From Flavobacteriaceae bacterium (GTDB taxonomy: Bacteria; Bacteroidota; Bacteroidia; Flavobacteriales; Flavobacteriaceae), in the NCBI GenBank assembly GCA_013373635.1, contig JABXHN010000022.1, positions 124,001 to 188,000 of the forward strand: DNA of 64,000 bases, read 5' to 3'. The notes beneath the pieces were generated by a model that worked only from the letters and a program-made list of their open reading frames with translations, had not been told where the DNA came from and made no database searches. Shown here in pieces: positions 50,582 to 58,285 of the stretch. The position numbers were made by a program, and so were the translations under genes. Within the stretch, counting starts at the first letter, position 1. Every line of letters starts with the position of its first letter.

Positions 50582-50649
50582 CTAGAAAGATACTATCCTT
50601 TTTAGCTCCTCTAAAAAGTTTGAACTTTCGTCAGAGGAGGTCACTAAAG

Positions 50650-50690
50650 CGGAGAATTTGTCAAAATTGATGGATTCTCCGTTTTTTATT
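50650..50690 (+). terminator. Terminator of the former oxidoreductase gene
   Basis: Stem CGGAGAAT / ATTCTCCG with a 16-nt loop and six T residues, about 70 nt beyond the remnant stop. It now ends a gene that is no longer there. Confidence 0.75.
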
Positions 50691-50834
50691 TCACTTTACT
50701 TCCTATTATTGGGATTGATATTAAAATAGCATTTATCACTCCTAAATTTTAACTAGATAATAGTACTTCTCTATTCACTTGGGTTACTCCAAGCGTTTTT
50801 TTAGTATACCTACTAAAAAATGAATCCTCACTAA

Positions 50835-50879
50835 TGTAACCTTCGTTACACATAAAATAAGATTGGATGGTTAACTTTA
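50835..50879 (+). promoter_or_regulatory. Crp/Fnr-like operator and promoter of the SQR gene
   Basis: Perfect dyad TGTAAC-CTTC-GTTACA at 50835-50850, then a TAACTTTA -7-like box at 50872-50879, 21 nt beyond the dyad. If transcription starts about 7 nt after the box, the dyad centre is near -43, the usual place for a Crp-type activator. The same layout precedes the DUF2892 gene. Confidence 0.65.
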
Positions 50880-50906
50880 GAATGTAAATCAATCAAAACA
50901 AACACC

Positions 50907-52169
50907 ATGAAATCAAACTATCAAATTTTAGTAATCGGAGGAGGAACAGGAGGAATCATGACTGCTGCTCAATTTCTAAAAAAAGACAAAAATTTATCTA
51001 TTGCAATAATTGAACCAGCGGATACCCATTGGTACCAGCCTGCTTGGACTCTAGTTGGAGCTGGAACCTTTGATATGGCTAAAACCAAACGCACTATGGC
51101 AAGTGTAATGCCAAGTGGAGTGGATTGGATTAAAGATTATGCCGTTGGATTTAACCCAAATGAAAATATTGTAAGAACAAAATCTAATGGAGATATTAGT
51201 TATGAGTACCTAGTAGTTTCTCCAGGTCTTGTTATGGCACCCGAACTCATCGAAGGTCTTCCTGAAGCACTCGATAAAGGAGTAGTGTGTAGCAATTATA
51301 CCGATCCAATTCACACTTGGAACGTACTTAAAAATTTCAAAGGAGGTAACGCTCTCTTTACACAGCCTTCTACACCTATTAAATGTGGAGGTGCTCCACA
51401 AAAAATCATGTACTTAGCGGCTCATTATTTTAAAAAACACGGATTGGCAGATAAGACGAACGTCATTTTTGCAACCCCAGGCTCTGTGATCTTTGGAGTG
51501 CCAGAAGTAAAAGCAACCCTGGAAAAAGTACTACATCGTTACAAAGTGCATTTTAAACCATTTTATGCTCCTTTTAAAATTGACGCTGAAAAACAGATTG
51601 CTTATTTTAAATACGTTGCTCCAGAAGGAGATGATTGTGTTATGAAAACCGAAACCGCCATTGGTGAAAAAATCAGTGGAGAAACAGTGATCGAGATACC
51701 ATTCGATATGCTTCATTTAGCGCCACCACAAGCAGCACCTAAGTTTGTTCGTGATTCAGAATTAGCCAATGCTGATGGTTGGTTAGATGTCAATATCAAT
51801 AGCTTACAACACAATAAGTTTGCCAATGTATTTGGGATAGGTGATGTTGCAGCACTTCCAACTGCTAAAACGGGGGCTGCAATTCGCAAGCAAGTACCTG
51901 TTGTAGTTGAAAATATCTCACGATTGATGAACGCTCAAAAAGAAATGGACGCATCTTACAAAGGTTATTCTTCATGTCCACTGGTGACAGGATATGGTAA
52001 AATGGTACTCGCAGAGTTTGATTATAACAATAAGTTTACTCCAGATCCTAAATTAAAGCAGATGCTCATTTTTAATTCTGCTAAAGAACACTGGAGATTG
52101 TGGATGTTGAAAAAGTTTATGCTTCCATATTTGTATTGGAACAAAATGCTGAAAGGCGAAAAAGTGTAA
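50907..52169 (+). CDS. sqr: Sulfide:quinone oxidoreductase
   Basis: 420 aa. Membrane-associated flavoprotein that oxidises sulfide and passes electrons to the quinone pool. FAD loop ILVIGGGTGGIMTAAQFL, then DTHWYQPAWTLVGAGTFD (the HWYQPAWTL motif of SQR type II/eukaryote-like forms), VCSNYTDPIH, TPIKCGGAPQKIMYL (a redox-active Cys), FGIGDVAALPTAKTGAAIRKQ and the C-terminal SSCPLVTGYGKMVLAEFDY (second Cys). These two cysteines are expected to form the polysulfide bridge. Downstream is a DUF2892 gene under the same type of operator, fitting a sulfide-detoxification role. Confidence 0.93.
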   Translation: MKSNYQILVIGGGTGGIMTAAQFLKKDKNLSIAIIEPADTHWYQPAWTLVGAGTFDMAKTKRTMASVMPSGVDWIKDYAVGFNPNENIVRTKSNGDISYEYLVVSPGLVMAPELIEGLPEALDKGVVCSNYTDPIHTWNVLKNFKGGNALFTQPSTPIKCGGAPQKIMYLAAHYFKKHGLADKTNVIFATPGSVIFGVPEVKATLEKVLHRYKVHFKPFYAPFKIDAEKQIAYFKYVAPEGDDCVMKTETAIGEKISGETVIEIPFDMLHLAPPQAAPKFVRDSELANADGWLDVNINSLQHNKFANVFGIGDVAALPTAKTGAAIRKQVPVVVENISRLMNAQKEMDASYKGYSSCPLVTGYGKMVLAEFDYNNKFTPDPKLKQMLIFNSAKEHWRLWMLKKFMLPYLYWNKMLKGEKV

Positions 52170-52187
52170 TTTGTTTTGGTTGATTGG

Positions 52188-52220
52188 AAAAGGGTGGTGC
52201 TTTCGGGTACTGCCCTTTTT
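52188..52220 (+). terminator. Terminator of the SQR gene
   Basis: Stem AAAAGGG / CCCTTTTT enclosing an inner GGTGC/GGTAC helix, with a T tract at the end. Confidence 0.75.
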
Positions 52221-52223
52221 ATA

Positions 52224-52268
52224 TGTGACCTGTGTTACTTAGAGAGTAACTATCAAGGATTACTTTTA
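52224..52268 (+). promoter_or_regulatory. Crp/Fnr-like operator and promoter of the DUF2892 gene
   Basis: Dyad TGTGAC-CTGT-GTTACT at 52224-52239, then TACTTTTA at 52261-52268, again exactly 21 nt apart, as at the SQR promoter. Two mismatches in the arms. A nearby TTACT/AGTAA pair overlaps the dyad edge. Since the two promoters keep both sequence and spacing, the site is probably real. Confidence 0.6.
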
Positions 52269-52288
52269 CTTTTTTAAAATTTAAAATT

Positions 52289-52501
52289 ATGATGAATAGA
52301 TGTATTAGAGCCATTGCAGGAAGCTTTGTGCTCATTAGTGTAGCTTTAGCAGTGTATGTGAATATCAATTGGCTGTGGTTTACTGTTTTTGTTGGTGTGA
52401 ACCTCATTCAATCATCAATCACCAAATGGTGTTTAATGGAGACTATTCTCAAAAAGTTGGGAGTAAAAGACAGCTCATCTAAGGCTGATTGTTGCAGTTA
52501 A
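52289..52501 (+). CDS. DUF2892/YgaP-type small membrane protein
   Basis: 70 aa. MNRCIRAIAGSFVLISVALAVYVNINWLWFTVFVGVNLIQSSITKWC (two helices; quoted in parts, MNRCIRAIAGSFVLISVAL and WLWFTVFVGVNLIQSSITKW) is the YgaP/DUF2892 membrane domain, followed by a soluble tail ending KADCCS with a Cys pair. This domain is often found with rhodanese, SQR and other sulfane-sulfur proteins. It probably assists sulfide or persulfide handling at the membrane; the mechanism is unknown. It has its own operator and promoter like the SQR gene. Confidence 0.9.
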   Translation: MMNRCIRAIAGSFVLISVALAVYVNINWLWFTVFVGVNLIQSSITKWCLMETILKKLGVKDSSSKADCCS

Positions 52502-52551
52502 TTTAGACTGATCAGCTTTATCAATAGTCGTATAATAAGTATTAATAACTT

Positions 52552-52586
52552 TTTGTTTAACTCGAGGGTAATATCTCTTATTTTTG
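52552..52586 (+). promoter_or_regulatory. Promoter of trxB
   Basis: TTTG (52552-52555) and TATTTTTG (52579-52586), 23 nt apart, 46 nt before the trxB ATG. Both elements agree with the flavobacterial consensus. Confidence 0.6.
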
Positions 52587-52631
52587 AATGAAAATTATAG
52601 AGCATTATAAAAAGAATTAATAAATAATATT

Positions 52632-53573
52632 ATGTCAGTAGAACGAATTAAAACACTCATCATAGGATCAGGACCTGCAGGATATACTGCTGCAATTTAC
52701 GCCTCAAGAGCAGATTTGAAGCCTGTAATGTATACAGGGATGGAGCCAGGAGGACAATTGACTACCACTACAGAAGTCGATAACTTTCCAGGATACCCAG
52801 AGGGGATTGATGGGCCAACAATGATGGTTCAACTACAACAACAAGCAGAACGTTTTGGAACGGAAGTTCGCATTGGAATGATCACATCTGTAGAATTCTC
52901 TGATGAGGTTCGTGGAATTCACAAAGCAATTGTCGATAATAAAACCGAAATTGAAGCTGAAACTGTGATTATCAGTACTGGTGCAACTGCTCGTTACCTT
53001 GGATTAGAAAGTGAACAACGCCTTAGAGGAGGAGGAGTATCAGCATGTGCTGTTTGTGATGGTTTCTTTTATAGAGGACAAGATGTAGCCATTGTAGGTG
53101 CTGGAGATACCGCTGCAGAAGAAGCTTCGTATTTAGCTAATATTTGTAATAAGGTAACCATGCTAGTTCGCCGTGATGAAATGCGCGCTTCAAAAGCAAT
53201 GCAACACCGCGTTAATAGTATTGAAAATATTGAAATCAAGTACAATACTGAAGTTGATGAAGTATTAGGAGATCAAGTTGTCGAAGGGTTGAGAATGGTC
53301 AATAACCAAACTGGAGAAAAAGAAGAAATCGCTATTACTGGATTGTTTGTAGCCATCGGTCACAAGCCTAATACTGATATTTTCAAAGGTCAATTAGATA
53401 TGGATGAAACAGGGTATTTAATAACCCAAGGAAAATCTACTAAGACTAATAAACCTGGAGTATTTGCAGCTGGAGATGTTCAAGACAAGGAATACCGTCA
53501 AGCTGTTACAGCAGCTGGTACAGGTTGTATGGCAGCATTAGATGCAGAGCGTTATTTAGCTTCAAACGAATAA
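52632..53573 (+). CDS. trxB: Thioredoxin-disulfide reductase
   Basis: 313 aa. NADPH-dependent flavoenzyme that reduces thioredoxin. FAD loop LIIGSGPAGYTAAIYASRA, GGQLTTTTEVDNFPGYP, the redox CxxC in SACAVCDGFFYRG (residues about 137-140), NADPH loop VGAGDTAAEEASYL and C-terminal FAAGDVQDKEYRQAVTAAGTGC. All catalytic parts are intact and the length is typical of the low-molecular-weight form. Own promoter; the next gene converges on it. Confidence 0.97.
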   Translation: MSVERIKTLIIGSGPAGYTAAIYASRADLKPVMYTGMEPGGQLTTTTEVDNFPGYPEGIDGPTMMVQLQQQAERFGTEVRIGMITSVEFSDEVRGIHKAIVDNKTEIEAETVIISTGATARYLGLESEQRLRGGGVSACAVCDGFFYRGQDVAIVGAGDTAAEEASYLANICNKVTMLVRRDEMRASKAMQHRVNSIENIEIKYNTEVDEVLGDQVVEGLRMVNNQTGEKEEIAITGLFVAIGHKPNTDIFKGQLDMDETGYLITQGKSTKTNKPGVFAAGDVQDKEYRQAVTAAGTGCMAALDAERYLASNE

Positions 53574-53578
53574 AACAC

Positions 53579-54634
53579 CTAGTTGTTTTTAGAATCATAA
53601 TGGGTATTGATGAGCTCTGTAAGCTTTTCAATATCCATTTTTGTATGTCTAGCTGTGATGACAATTCTGTAGATCAGAGGATCTTTTTCTGTTGGGTAGT
53701 TAAATTTAGTCATCAGAATTTTATTCGCTTCTAATAGTTCGCAAAGCTCATTATCTCTAAAACCAAACGCAGGGTGATCTTTGTGGAAATGGAACTCCTC
53801 TGGATGTTTCAATTGTTTTAAGAACAGGCGGATGTTTTTATGGAGTTTTTTATACTGTTTTTCGTAGATCTCAGAAGATTTTACAAAGGCGTATAAATGA
53901 CCTGGACTCGCTGGTGATGCGCCTCCAAAAAAAGAAGTTTCTTTGATCTTATTGATGCGTTTTTTACTGCTGATGATAGCACCTGCTCCAATTCCAAAAC
54001 CTTTACCCAAAGAACAACAAACAATCAGCTCTTTTGGCTTGAATTCTTTTAATATCCCATAAGAACCAGTTCCATTTTCAGTGATTCCAATTCCGTGGGA
54101 GTCATCCGCTATTAGGATGCACTCTTGAAGTGGTATTTTATGAAGCCAATCATAGGTTGGATAGTTGTTCCCAAAAAAATCAATGGTGTCTAAATAGATG
54201 ATAGGGGTTTTCTTAGGTCCTTTGGCAATATAGGCGTTTACAGACTCAATAAAACTCTCGTAGTCAAGGTACTCTTTGTATTTCTGACGTTCGAGTGCTG
54301 GATGGGTGTTGGGGCTGTAAAAACTCTTATAGCGTTCTTCTTTAAACAGAGAAGCGACTAGTTGACCTGCTAAATAGCCAGATGAAACAGTTAGTGCTGC
54401 CTTAGCACCACAGACTTCAGCGAGTTTGATTTCTGCTTTTTTGTAAATATCAAGGCCAACATTCGATAGTCTCGATGCTCCAAAATGAACTCCGTACTTG
54501 AGAACTCCTTTGAGCATCTTTTTCTTAAACCTAAAGTGATGGTAAAGTCCGAGATAATTGGTTCCTCCATAGTATGTATAGAGTTCTCCCTTGTGTTTTA
54601 TTTTAGTACTAATACTTCGCTTGAGTTGTTTCAT
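53579..54634 (-). CDS. AONS/KBL-like PLP-dependent acyltransferase or aminotransferase-fold enzyme
   Basis: 351 aa from the ATG at 54632-54634; the track start is a TTG. Alpha-oxoamine-synthase fold: YYGGTNYLGLYHHFR, VHFGASRLSNVGLDIY, ALTVSSGYLAGQLVAS, CILIADDSHGIGITENGTGSYG and the PLP-Lys block CSLGKGFGIGAGAIISSKKR. It resembles 8-amino-7-oxononanoate synthase but is shorter, and the window has no other biotin genes. It follows a dipeptide epimerase gene by 9 nt, a pairing seen in other Flavobacteriaceae (memory), so a role in peptide or amino-acid metabolism is as likely as biotin synthesis. Confidence 0.82.
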   Translation of the reverse strand: MKQLKRSISTKIKHKGELYTYYGGTNYLGLYHHFRFKKKMLKGVLKYGVHFGASRLSNVGLDIYKKAEIKLAEVCGAKAALTVSSGYLAGQLVASLFKEERYKSFYSPNTHPALERQKYKEYLDYESFIESVNAYIAKGPKKTPIIYLDTIDFFGNNYPTYDWLHKIPLQECILIADDSHGIGITENGTGSYGILKEFKPKELIVCCSLGKGFGIGAGAIISSKKRINKIKETSFFGGASPASPGHLYAFVKSSEIYEKQYKKLHKNIRLFLKQLKHPEEFHFHKDHPAFGFRDNELCELLEANKILMTKFNYPTEKDPLIYRIVITARHTKMDIEKLTELINTHYDSKNN

Positions 54635-54643
54635 AATCAAAAC

Positions 54644-55654
54644 TTATAAAAGCGCTACTCCTGATCCTCCTAATTTAGGATAGTGAATCACAGCATTTGA
54701 ATCGATATAGACTCCTTTTGCAATGTCTTTTGCAAGAAGTAGTGCACCGTCCATATCTACATAATCTAGATAGGGTAGTAGTTGTGCAATCGCAGAGATT
54801 CCAACGGTGGATTCAGTCATACAACCGATCATTACTTTTAAACCAAGCGATTTTGCTTGACTGATCATTCTCTTGGCTGGAGTAATTCCACCACATTTAG
54901 TCAACTTGATATTAATACCATCAAAATAGGGAGCGCATTTGACAACATCAGACTCTACAATACAGCTTTCGTCGGCTATGATGGGAAGCTGTGAATGCTC
55001 TTTAAGTTGTTGCATTCCCTCCCAATTGTCTGCCTTGAGGGGTTGCTCAATAAATTGGACTCCTAAATCTTTTAATTCTTTTGAGTAATCGATACACTGC
55101 TGGGCAGTCCATGCACAGTTGGCATCTACTCTAAAGATAGCATCAGTTTCCTCTCTTAAAGATTTTACAATCTCAACATCCTTATCAGTTCCCAATTTAA
55201 TCTTATAGATGGGCCAGGGTTGTTCTTTCAACTTTGCCTTCATCTTGTCGATTGTATCGATCCCAATGGTAAAATTAGTCGTCGGTATCTGATCTAGGGT
55301 AGTTCCCCATAGTTCATACAGTGGTTTTTGATGGATTTTACCCCAGAGATCATAAGCAGCTAAGTCTAAAGCACATAGAGCAAAACTACTCAACTTGAAT
55401 TGCTCTAACCAAAGATAGAATTGCTCGGGATCTTCAAAGCTATATTCTAAAAGAGCTTCTTGAAGCTCTAAGAGCTCTGATTTCATCCCTTCTATAGTTA
55501 TCCCATAATAGGGATTTGAGGTTGCTTCTCCATAGCCATGATGGCCGTCTAGTGATAACTCAACAATTAGAGTGTCTTGAATATCGGTACTCTCCCTTGC
55601 AATAGTAAAGGTGTGTTTGAGTTCTAACTGATATTCTAAAAGTCGTAGTTCCAT
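54644..55654 (-). CDS. Dipeptide epimerase (L-Ala-D/L-Glu epimerase type, enolase superfamily)
   Basis: 336 aa. Enolase-superfamily barrel: GYGEATSNPYYG, WPIYKIKLGTDKD with the KxK catalytic lysine, FRVDANCAWTAQQC (metal ligand Asp), FIEQPLKA (Glu), IADESC (Asp), GINIKLTKCGGIT (second catalytic Lys) and MIGCMTESTVGISA. It interconverts L-Ala-D-Glu and L-Ala-L-Glu or similar dipeptides, typically those from murein. First gene of a two-gene unit with the AONS-like enzyme. The exact dipeptide is not settled. Confidence 0.92.
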   Translation of the reverse strand: MELRLLEYQLELKHTFTIARESTDIQDTLIVELSLDGHHGYGEATSNPYYGITIEGMKSELLELQEALLEYSFEDPEQFYLWLEQFKLSSFALCALDLAAYDLWGKIHQKPLYELWGTTLDQIPTTNFTIGIDTIDKMKAKLKEQPWPIYKIKLGTDKDVEIVKSLREETDAIFRVDANCAWTAQQCIDYSKELKDLGVQFIEQPLKADNWEGMQQLKEHSQLPIIADESCIVESDVVKCAPYFDGINIKLTKCGGITPAKRMISQAKSLGLKVMIGCMTESTVGISAIAQLLPYLDYVDMDGALLLAKDIAKGVYIDSNAVIHYPKLGGSGVALL

Positions 55655-55683
55655 TTCAAAAGATGAAGAATAAATATAAACAA

Positions 55684-55712
55684 AAAAAGAGTTGATTGAA
55701 TCAACTCTTTTT
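55684..55712 (-). terminator. Terminator of the padR-pspC operon
   Basis: Very strong stem AAAAAGAGTTGA / TCAACTCTTTTT with almost no loop, in the 78-nt gap between the PspC stop and the next start. On the minus strand a T run follows. Confidence 0.88.
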
Positions 55713-55732
55713 AATCATTTTCATCTGTTGGT

Positions 55733-57337
55733 TTACTGCTCGCAATCCAAGCATTCAAGCTGGTTGTTTGAGCTCATTTTCCAAAGGTGATCGGCCATGT
55801 CTTTTCGGTAGAAATCCATATTGTTATCCACCTGATGTGAAATATAATTCGCAGTGTTTGAATCGAGCTGAATCACTGTGTTTTCTGGAAGATAAAGATC
55901 GATTTCAACTTCTTGAGCCTTTATTTTACTGTCTGTAGGAGCTGTAAAGTAATTGTTGAGATAGAGTGTATTAGAAGTTAACTCATAATCATAAGCAATC
56001 TTTTGAGCACGCTCTAAGGCTTTTTTGTAGTTTCTTCCTTTGGCAGTTCTACTGACTTCAACGGTTGGATTTGCTCCATTTGAATTGTGTACATCAAATC
56101 GAATGTGTCTCGAAAATAAGATTTGTTCACCATCTTGATCATAAGACATACTCATATGATCAATGTTAAAAAGTGGATCAACACGATCGTAATGTTTTGA
56201 AGTTCTCATTTTTACATAGAGGGTGTCCACTGCTTGTAATTGTTCTATTTTAGGATTTTCACTAACTCTTATTGATTCAGTAGCTACTTGATTGATGCTG
56301 ATGAAAATCAGTGCAAAAATACTGAGTAACCAAGCACCTAGAAGACTTAATTTAACCACACCGCTCATTGGTTTGATGTTTTTGATAAGGATTTTAAGCC
56401 CTAAGTACATCAACATAAAGAAGGGGATTCCAATGGCTAATATCAAAAGTATAGAACTCAACCATACTGGAAAATCTACAAATGATTCTGCTAAAAAAAT
56501 TGGAGCGATATCAGATCCAAAGTTGACATCGATAAATGAAAAGGTAATAAATGTGATAAAAATAGATATGATAACAGCAAAGGATACTAAAATCAATATC
56601 ACTCCAATAAGTTTTCCGGCAAAAGCAAAGATTCCTGTGATGAGTTTTCCTAAAAAGCTAAAGAAGGAACCCACAATGCTGGTAATCATTCCAAAGAAGG
56701 ATGATCCTGTTTCTTTTACTTTTTTACCAGTTTCGTCTAAATCGAAATCGTCTACTTTTTTTTTAACGTTTTCAAAACCTTCTTTGACCTTGCGCTCTAT
56801 ATTGCTAAGGTTCGCCGCTTCACCTTTCATCTCAAGTTTTTGAGCAGTAGTAGCAGCTTCAGGCACGATAATCCAAAGAATTAAGTAGGCGATAATTGGA
56901 AATCCTCCAAAGAATAATACGATAAAAATAAGTCTAACCCATACTGGATCAATACCTAGGTAATGTCCAATTCCGGAACACACACCTCCGATGATTTTAT
57001 CATCAGTATCTCTGTAAAGTCTCTTGGTTTTGTTGGATTTTTTCGATCCAGTAGTTTCTTCATCAAAGATGGAGTCGTCTACTTGATAATCGTCTGGTTG
57101 TCCAAGTTTTGCAATAATATAATCTACATCATCTTTTGTAACAACTTCTTTTTCTTTAATTCGTTCTGAAAATAGTTCAGCAATTCTAGCTTCTATATCA
57201 GCGATAATTTCTTCATTTCCCTCAGTACCCTTCAATGATTTTTTTACAGCATCTAGGTAGGATTGAAGTTTGTCGAATGCCTCTTCATCGATGTGAAAAA
57301 CGATTCCAGCGAGGTTGATATTTATAGTCTTATTCAT
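55733..57337 (-). CDS. PspC-domain membrane protein
   Basis: 534 aa. Residues 1-100 form an acidic soluble part (EEAFDKLQSYLDAVKKSL; EEIIADIEARIAELFSERI; DYIIAKLGQPDDY). Residues about 107-165 form the PspC domain (RLYRDTDDKIIGGVCSGIGHYLGIDPVWVRLIF, quoted in part: IIGGVCSGIGHYLGIDPVWV) ending in a membrane helix. Three or four further helices lie between about 215 and 350, and residues 370-534 are a predicted beta-rich periplasmic domain with LDCEQ at the end. PspC proteins respond to envelope stress. It follows a PadR regulator by 7 nt, a frequent pairing in Bacteroidota. Confidence 0.92.
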   Translation of the reverse strand: MNKTININLAGIVFHIDEEAFDKLQSYLDAVKKSLKGTEGNEEIIADIEARIAELFSERIKEKEVVTKDDVDYIIAKLGQPDDYQVDDSIFDEETTGSKKSNKTKRLYRDTDDKIIGGVCSGIGHYLGIDPVWVRLIFIVLFFGGFPIIAYLILWIIVPEAATTAQKLEMKGEAANLSNIERKVKEGFENVKKKVDDFDLDETGKKVKETGSSFFGMITSIVGSFFSFLGKLITGIFAFAGKLIGVILILVSFAVIISIFITFITFSFIDVNFGSDIAPIFLAESFVDFPVWLSSILLILAIGIPFFMLMYLGLKILIKNIKPMSGVVKLSLLGAWLLSIFALIFISINQVATESIRVSENPKIEQLQAVDTLYVKMRTSKHYDRVDPLFNIDHMSMSYDQDGEQILFSRHIRFDVHNSNGANPTVEVSRTAKGRNYKKALERAQKIAYDYELTSNTLYLNNYFTAPTDSKIKAQEVEIDLYLPENTVIQLDSNTANYISHQVDNNMDFYRKDMADHLWKMSSNNQLECLDCEQ

Positions 57338-57344
57338 GATCTGC

Positions 57345-57668
57345 TTATTTAGTAACTTTTTGAACAGCGTTTTTTAATTCATTCCAAGTTTGATCTAGTT
57401 CCTTGGTGAACTCTCTTCCCTTTTCTGTAAGAGAATAGTACTTTCTTGGAGGACCTGAAGTTGATTCTTCCCATCGGTAGTCCAATAGGCCAGAATTTTT
57501 AAGTCTTGTAAGTAGGGGATAGATGGTTCCTTCTACAACAAGCAACTTAGCCTCCTTAAGAGCATCTAGGATTTCTGAGGTGTATTTATCTTGTCCGTCC
57601 ATCACGGAAAGAATACAGAATTCCAGTACTCCTTTTCTCATTTGTGCTTTTGTATTTTCAATATTCAT
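57345..57668 (-). CDS. PadR-family transcriptional regulator
   Basis: 107 aa. Winged-helix repressor: AQMRKGVLEFCILSVMDG, TSEILDALKEAKLLVVEGTIYPLLTRLKNSGLLDY (split: TSEILDALKEAKLLVVEG, TIYPLLTRLKNSGLLDY), then RKYYSLTEKGREFTKEL. The motif LVVEGTIYPLLTRLK...WxESxxGPPRKYYxLT is standard for the family. It probably represses its own operon with pspC; a perfect inverted repeat of 12 bp flanks the promoter. The inducing signal is likely envelope stress or a small molecule and is not known. Confidence 0.93.
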   Translation of the reverse strand: MNIENTKAQMRKGVLEFCILSVMDGQDKYTSEILDALKEAKLLVVEGTIYPLLTRLKNSGLLDYRWEESTSGPPRKYYSLTEKGREFTKELDQTWNELKNAVQKVTK

Positions 57669-57686
57669 ATACTAGAATTTTAATTC

Positions 57687-57751
57687 ATATAGTACTTTCT
57701 AATGCAAATATATGTATAAAAGATAGTAGTATGCAATACAAAGTACTATAT
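57687..57751 (-). promoter_or_regulatory. padR promoter with flanking 12-bp inverted repeats
   Basis: On the minus strand, a -33 TTG (57734-57736) and -7 TATATTTG (57705-57712) are 21 nt apart. The promoter is bracketed by ATATAGTACTTT (57687-57698) and its exact reverse complement AAAGTACTATAT (57740-57751). This is a natural place for PadR to bind on both sides and repress, perhaps by looping. Confidence 0.65.
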
Positions 57752-57835
57752 ATTAACAAAATATTAACATATAAATCATCTCTAGGAGCTTAGTTAATTG
57801 AAAACATTACTTAAATTTATGAACAAATAAATCCT

Positions 57836-58285
57836 ATGAAGCCTTCTAAATACAATTGGTTTATGTTTTTTAAATTGCCATCTGCATGGTGGTGTGGTGT
57901 ACGTTTACATCATTTAGAAAATGATAAAGCAGTAGTTCGTATTAAACACAGTTGGTTTAATAAAAACCCTTTTAAATCGATGTTTTGGGCAGCACAGGGA
58001 ATGGCAGCTGAGTTTTCAACTGGTGTTTTGGTGATGGAAAAAATTCAGCTTTCGAAAAAACCCATATCCATGCTCGTTGCCAATAACAAGGCTAATTTTT
58101 CAAAAAAGGCTAGGGGAACCATTACTTTTAGTTGTTCCGATGGTCAATTGATCGATCAAGCTATTGAAAAAACGATTGCAAGTGGTGAAGGCCAAAAGTT
58201 TTGGATGACTTCAAAAGGAATTGATTTAAACGGAGACTTAGTTTCCAATTTTGAATTTGAATGGACTATAAAATTAAGAAAATGA
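57836..58285 (+). CDS. DUF4442 hotdog-fold protein
   Basis: 149 aa. Hotdog-fold (thioesterase-like) domain of the DUF4442 family: KYNWFMFFKLPSAWWCGVRL, AVVRIKHSWFNKNPFKSMFW, AAQGMAAEFSTGVLVM, NKANFSKKARGTITFSCSDG and SNFEFEWTIKLRK. The NPFxSMFxAAQxMAAE stretch is the family signature. Likely acts on acyl-CoA or other thioesters; no substrate is known. It overlaps the next gene by 4 nt (ATGA), so the two are translationally coupled. Divergent from padR. Confidence 0.9.
   Translation: MKPSKYNWFMFFKLPSAWWCGVRLHHLENDKAVVRIKHSWFNKNPFKSMFWAAQGMAAEFSTGVLVMEKIQLSKKPISMLVANNKANFSKKARGTITFSCSDGQLIDQAIEKTIASGEGQKFWMTSKGIDLNGDLVSNFEFEWTIKLRK

Noticed and set aside
56292-56843. 183-aa plus-strand ORF
   Set aside because: Shadow of the pspC gene; low-complexity Ile/Lys/Ser composition, no promoter, and the minus-strand product has recognisable domains.
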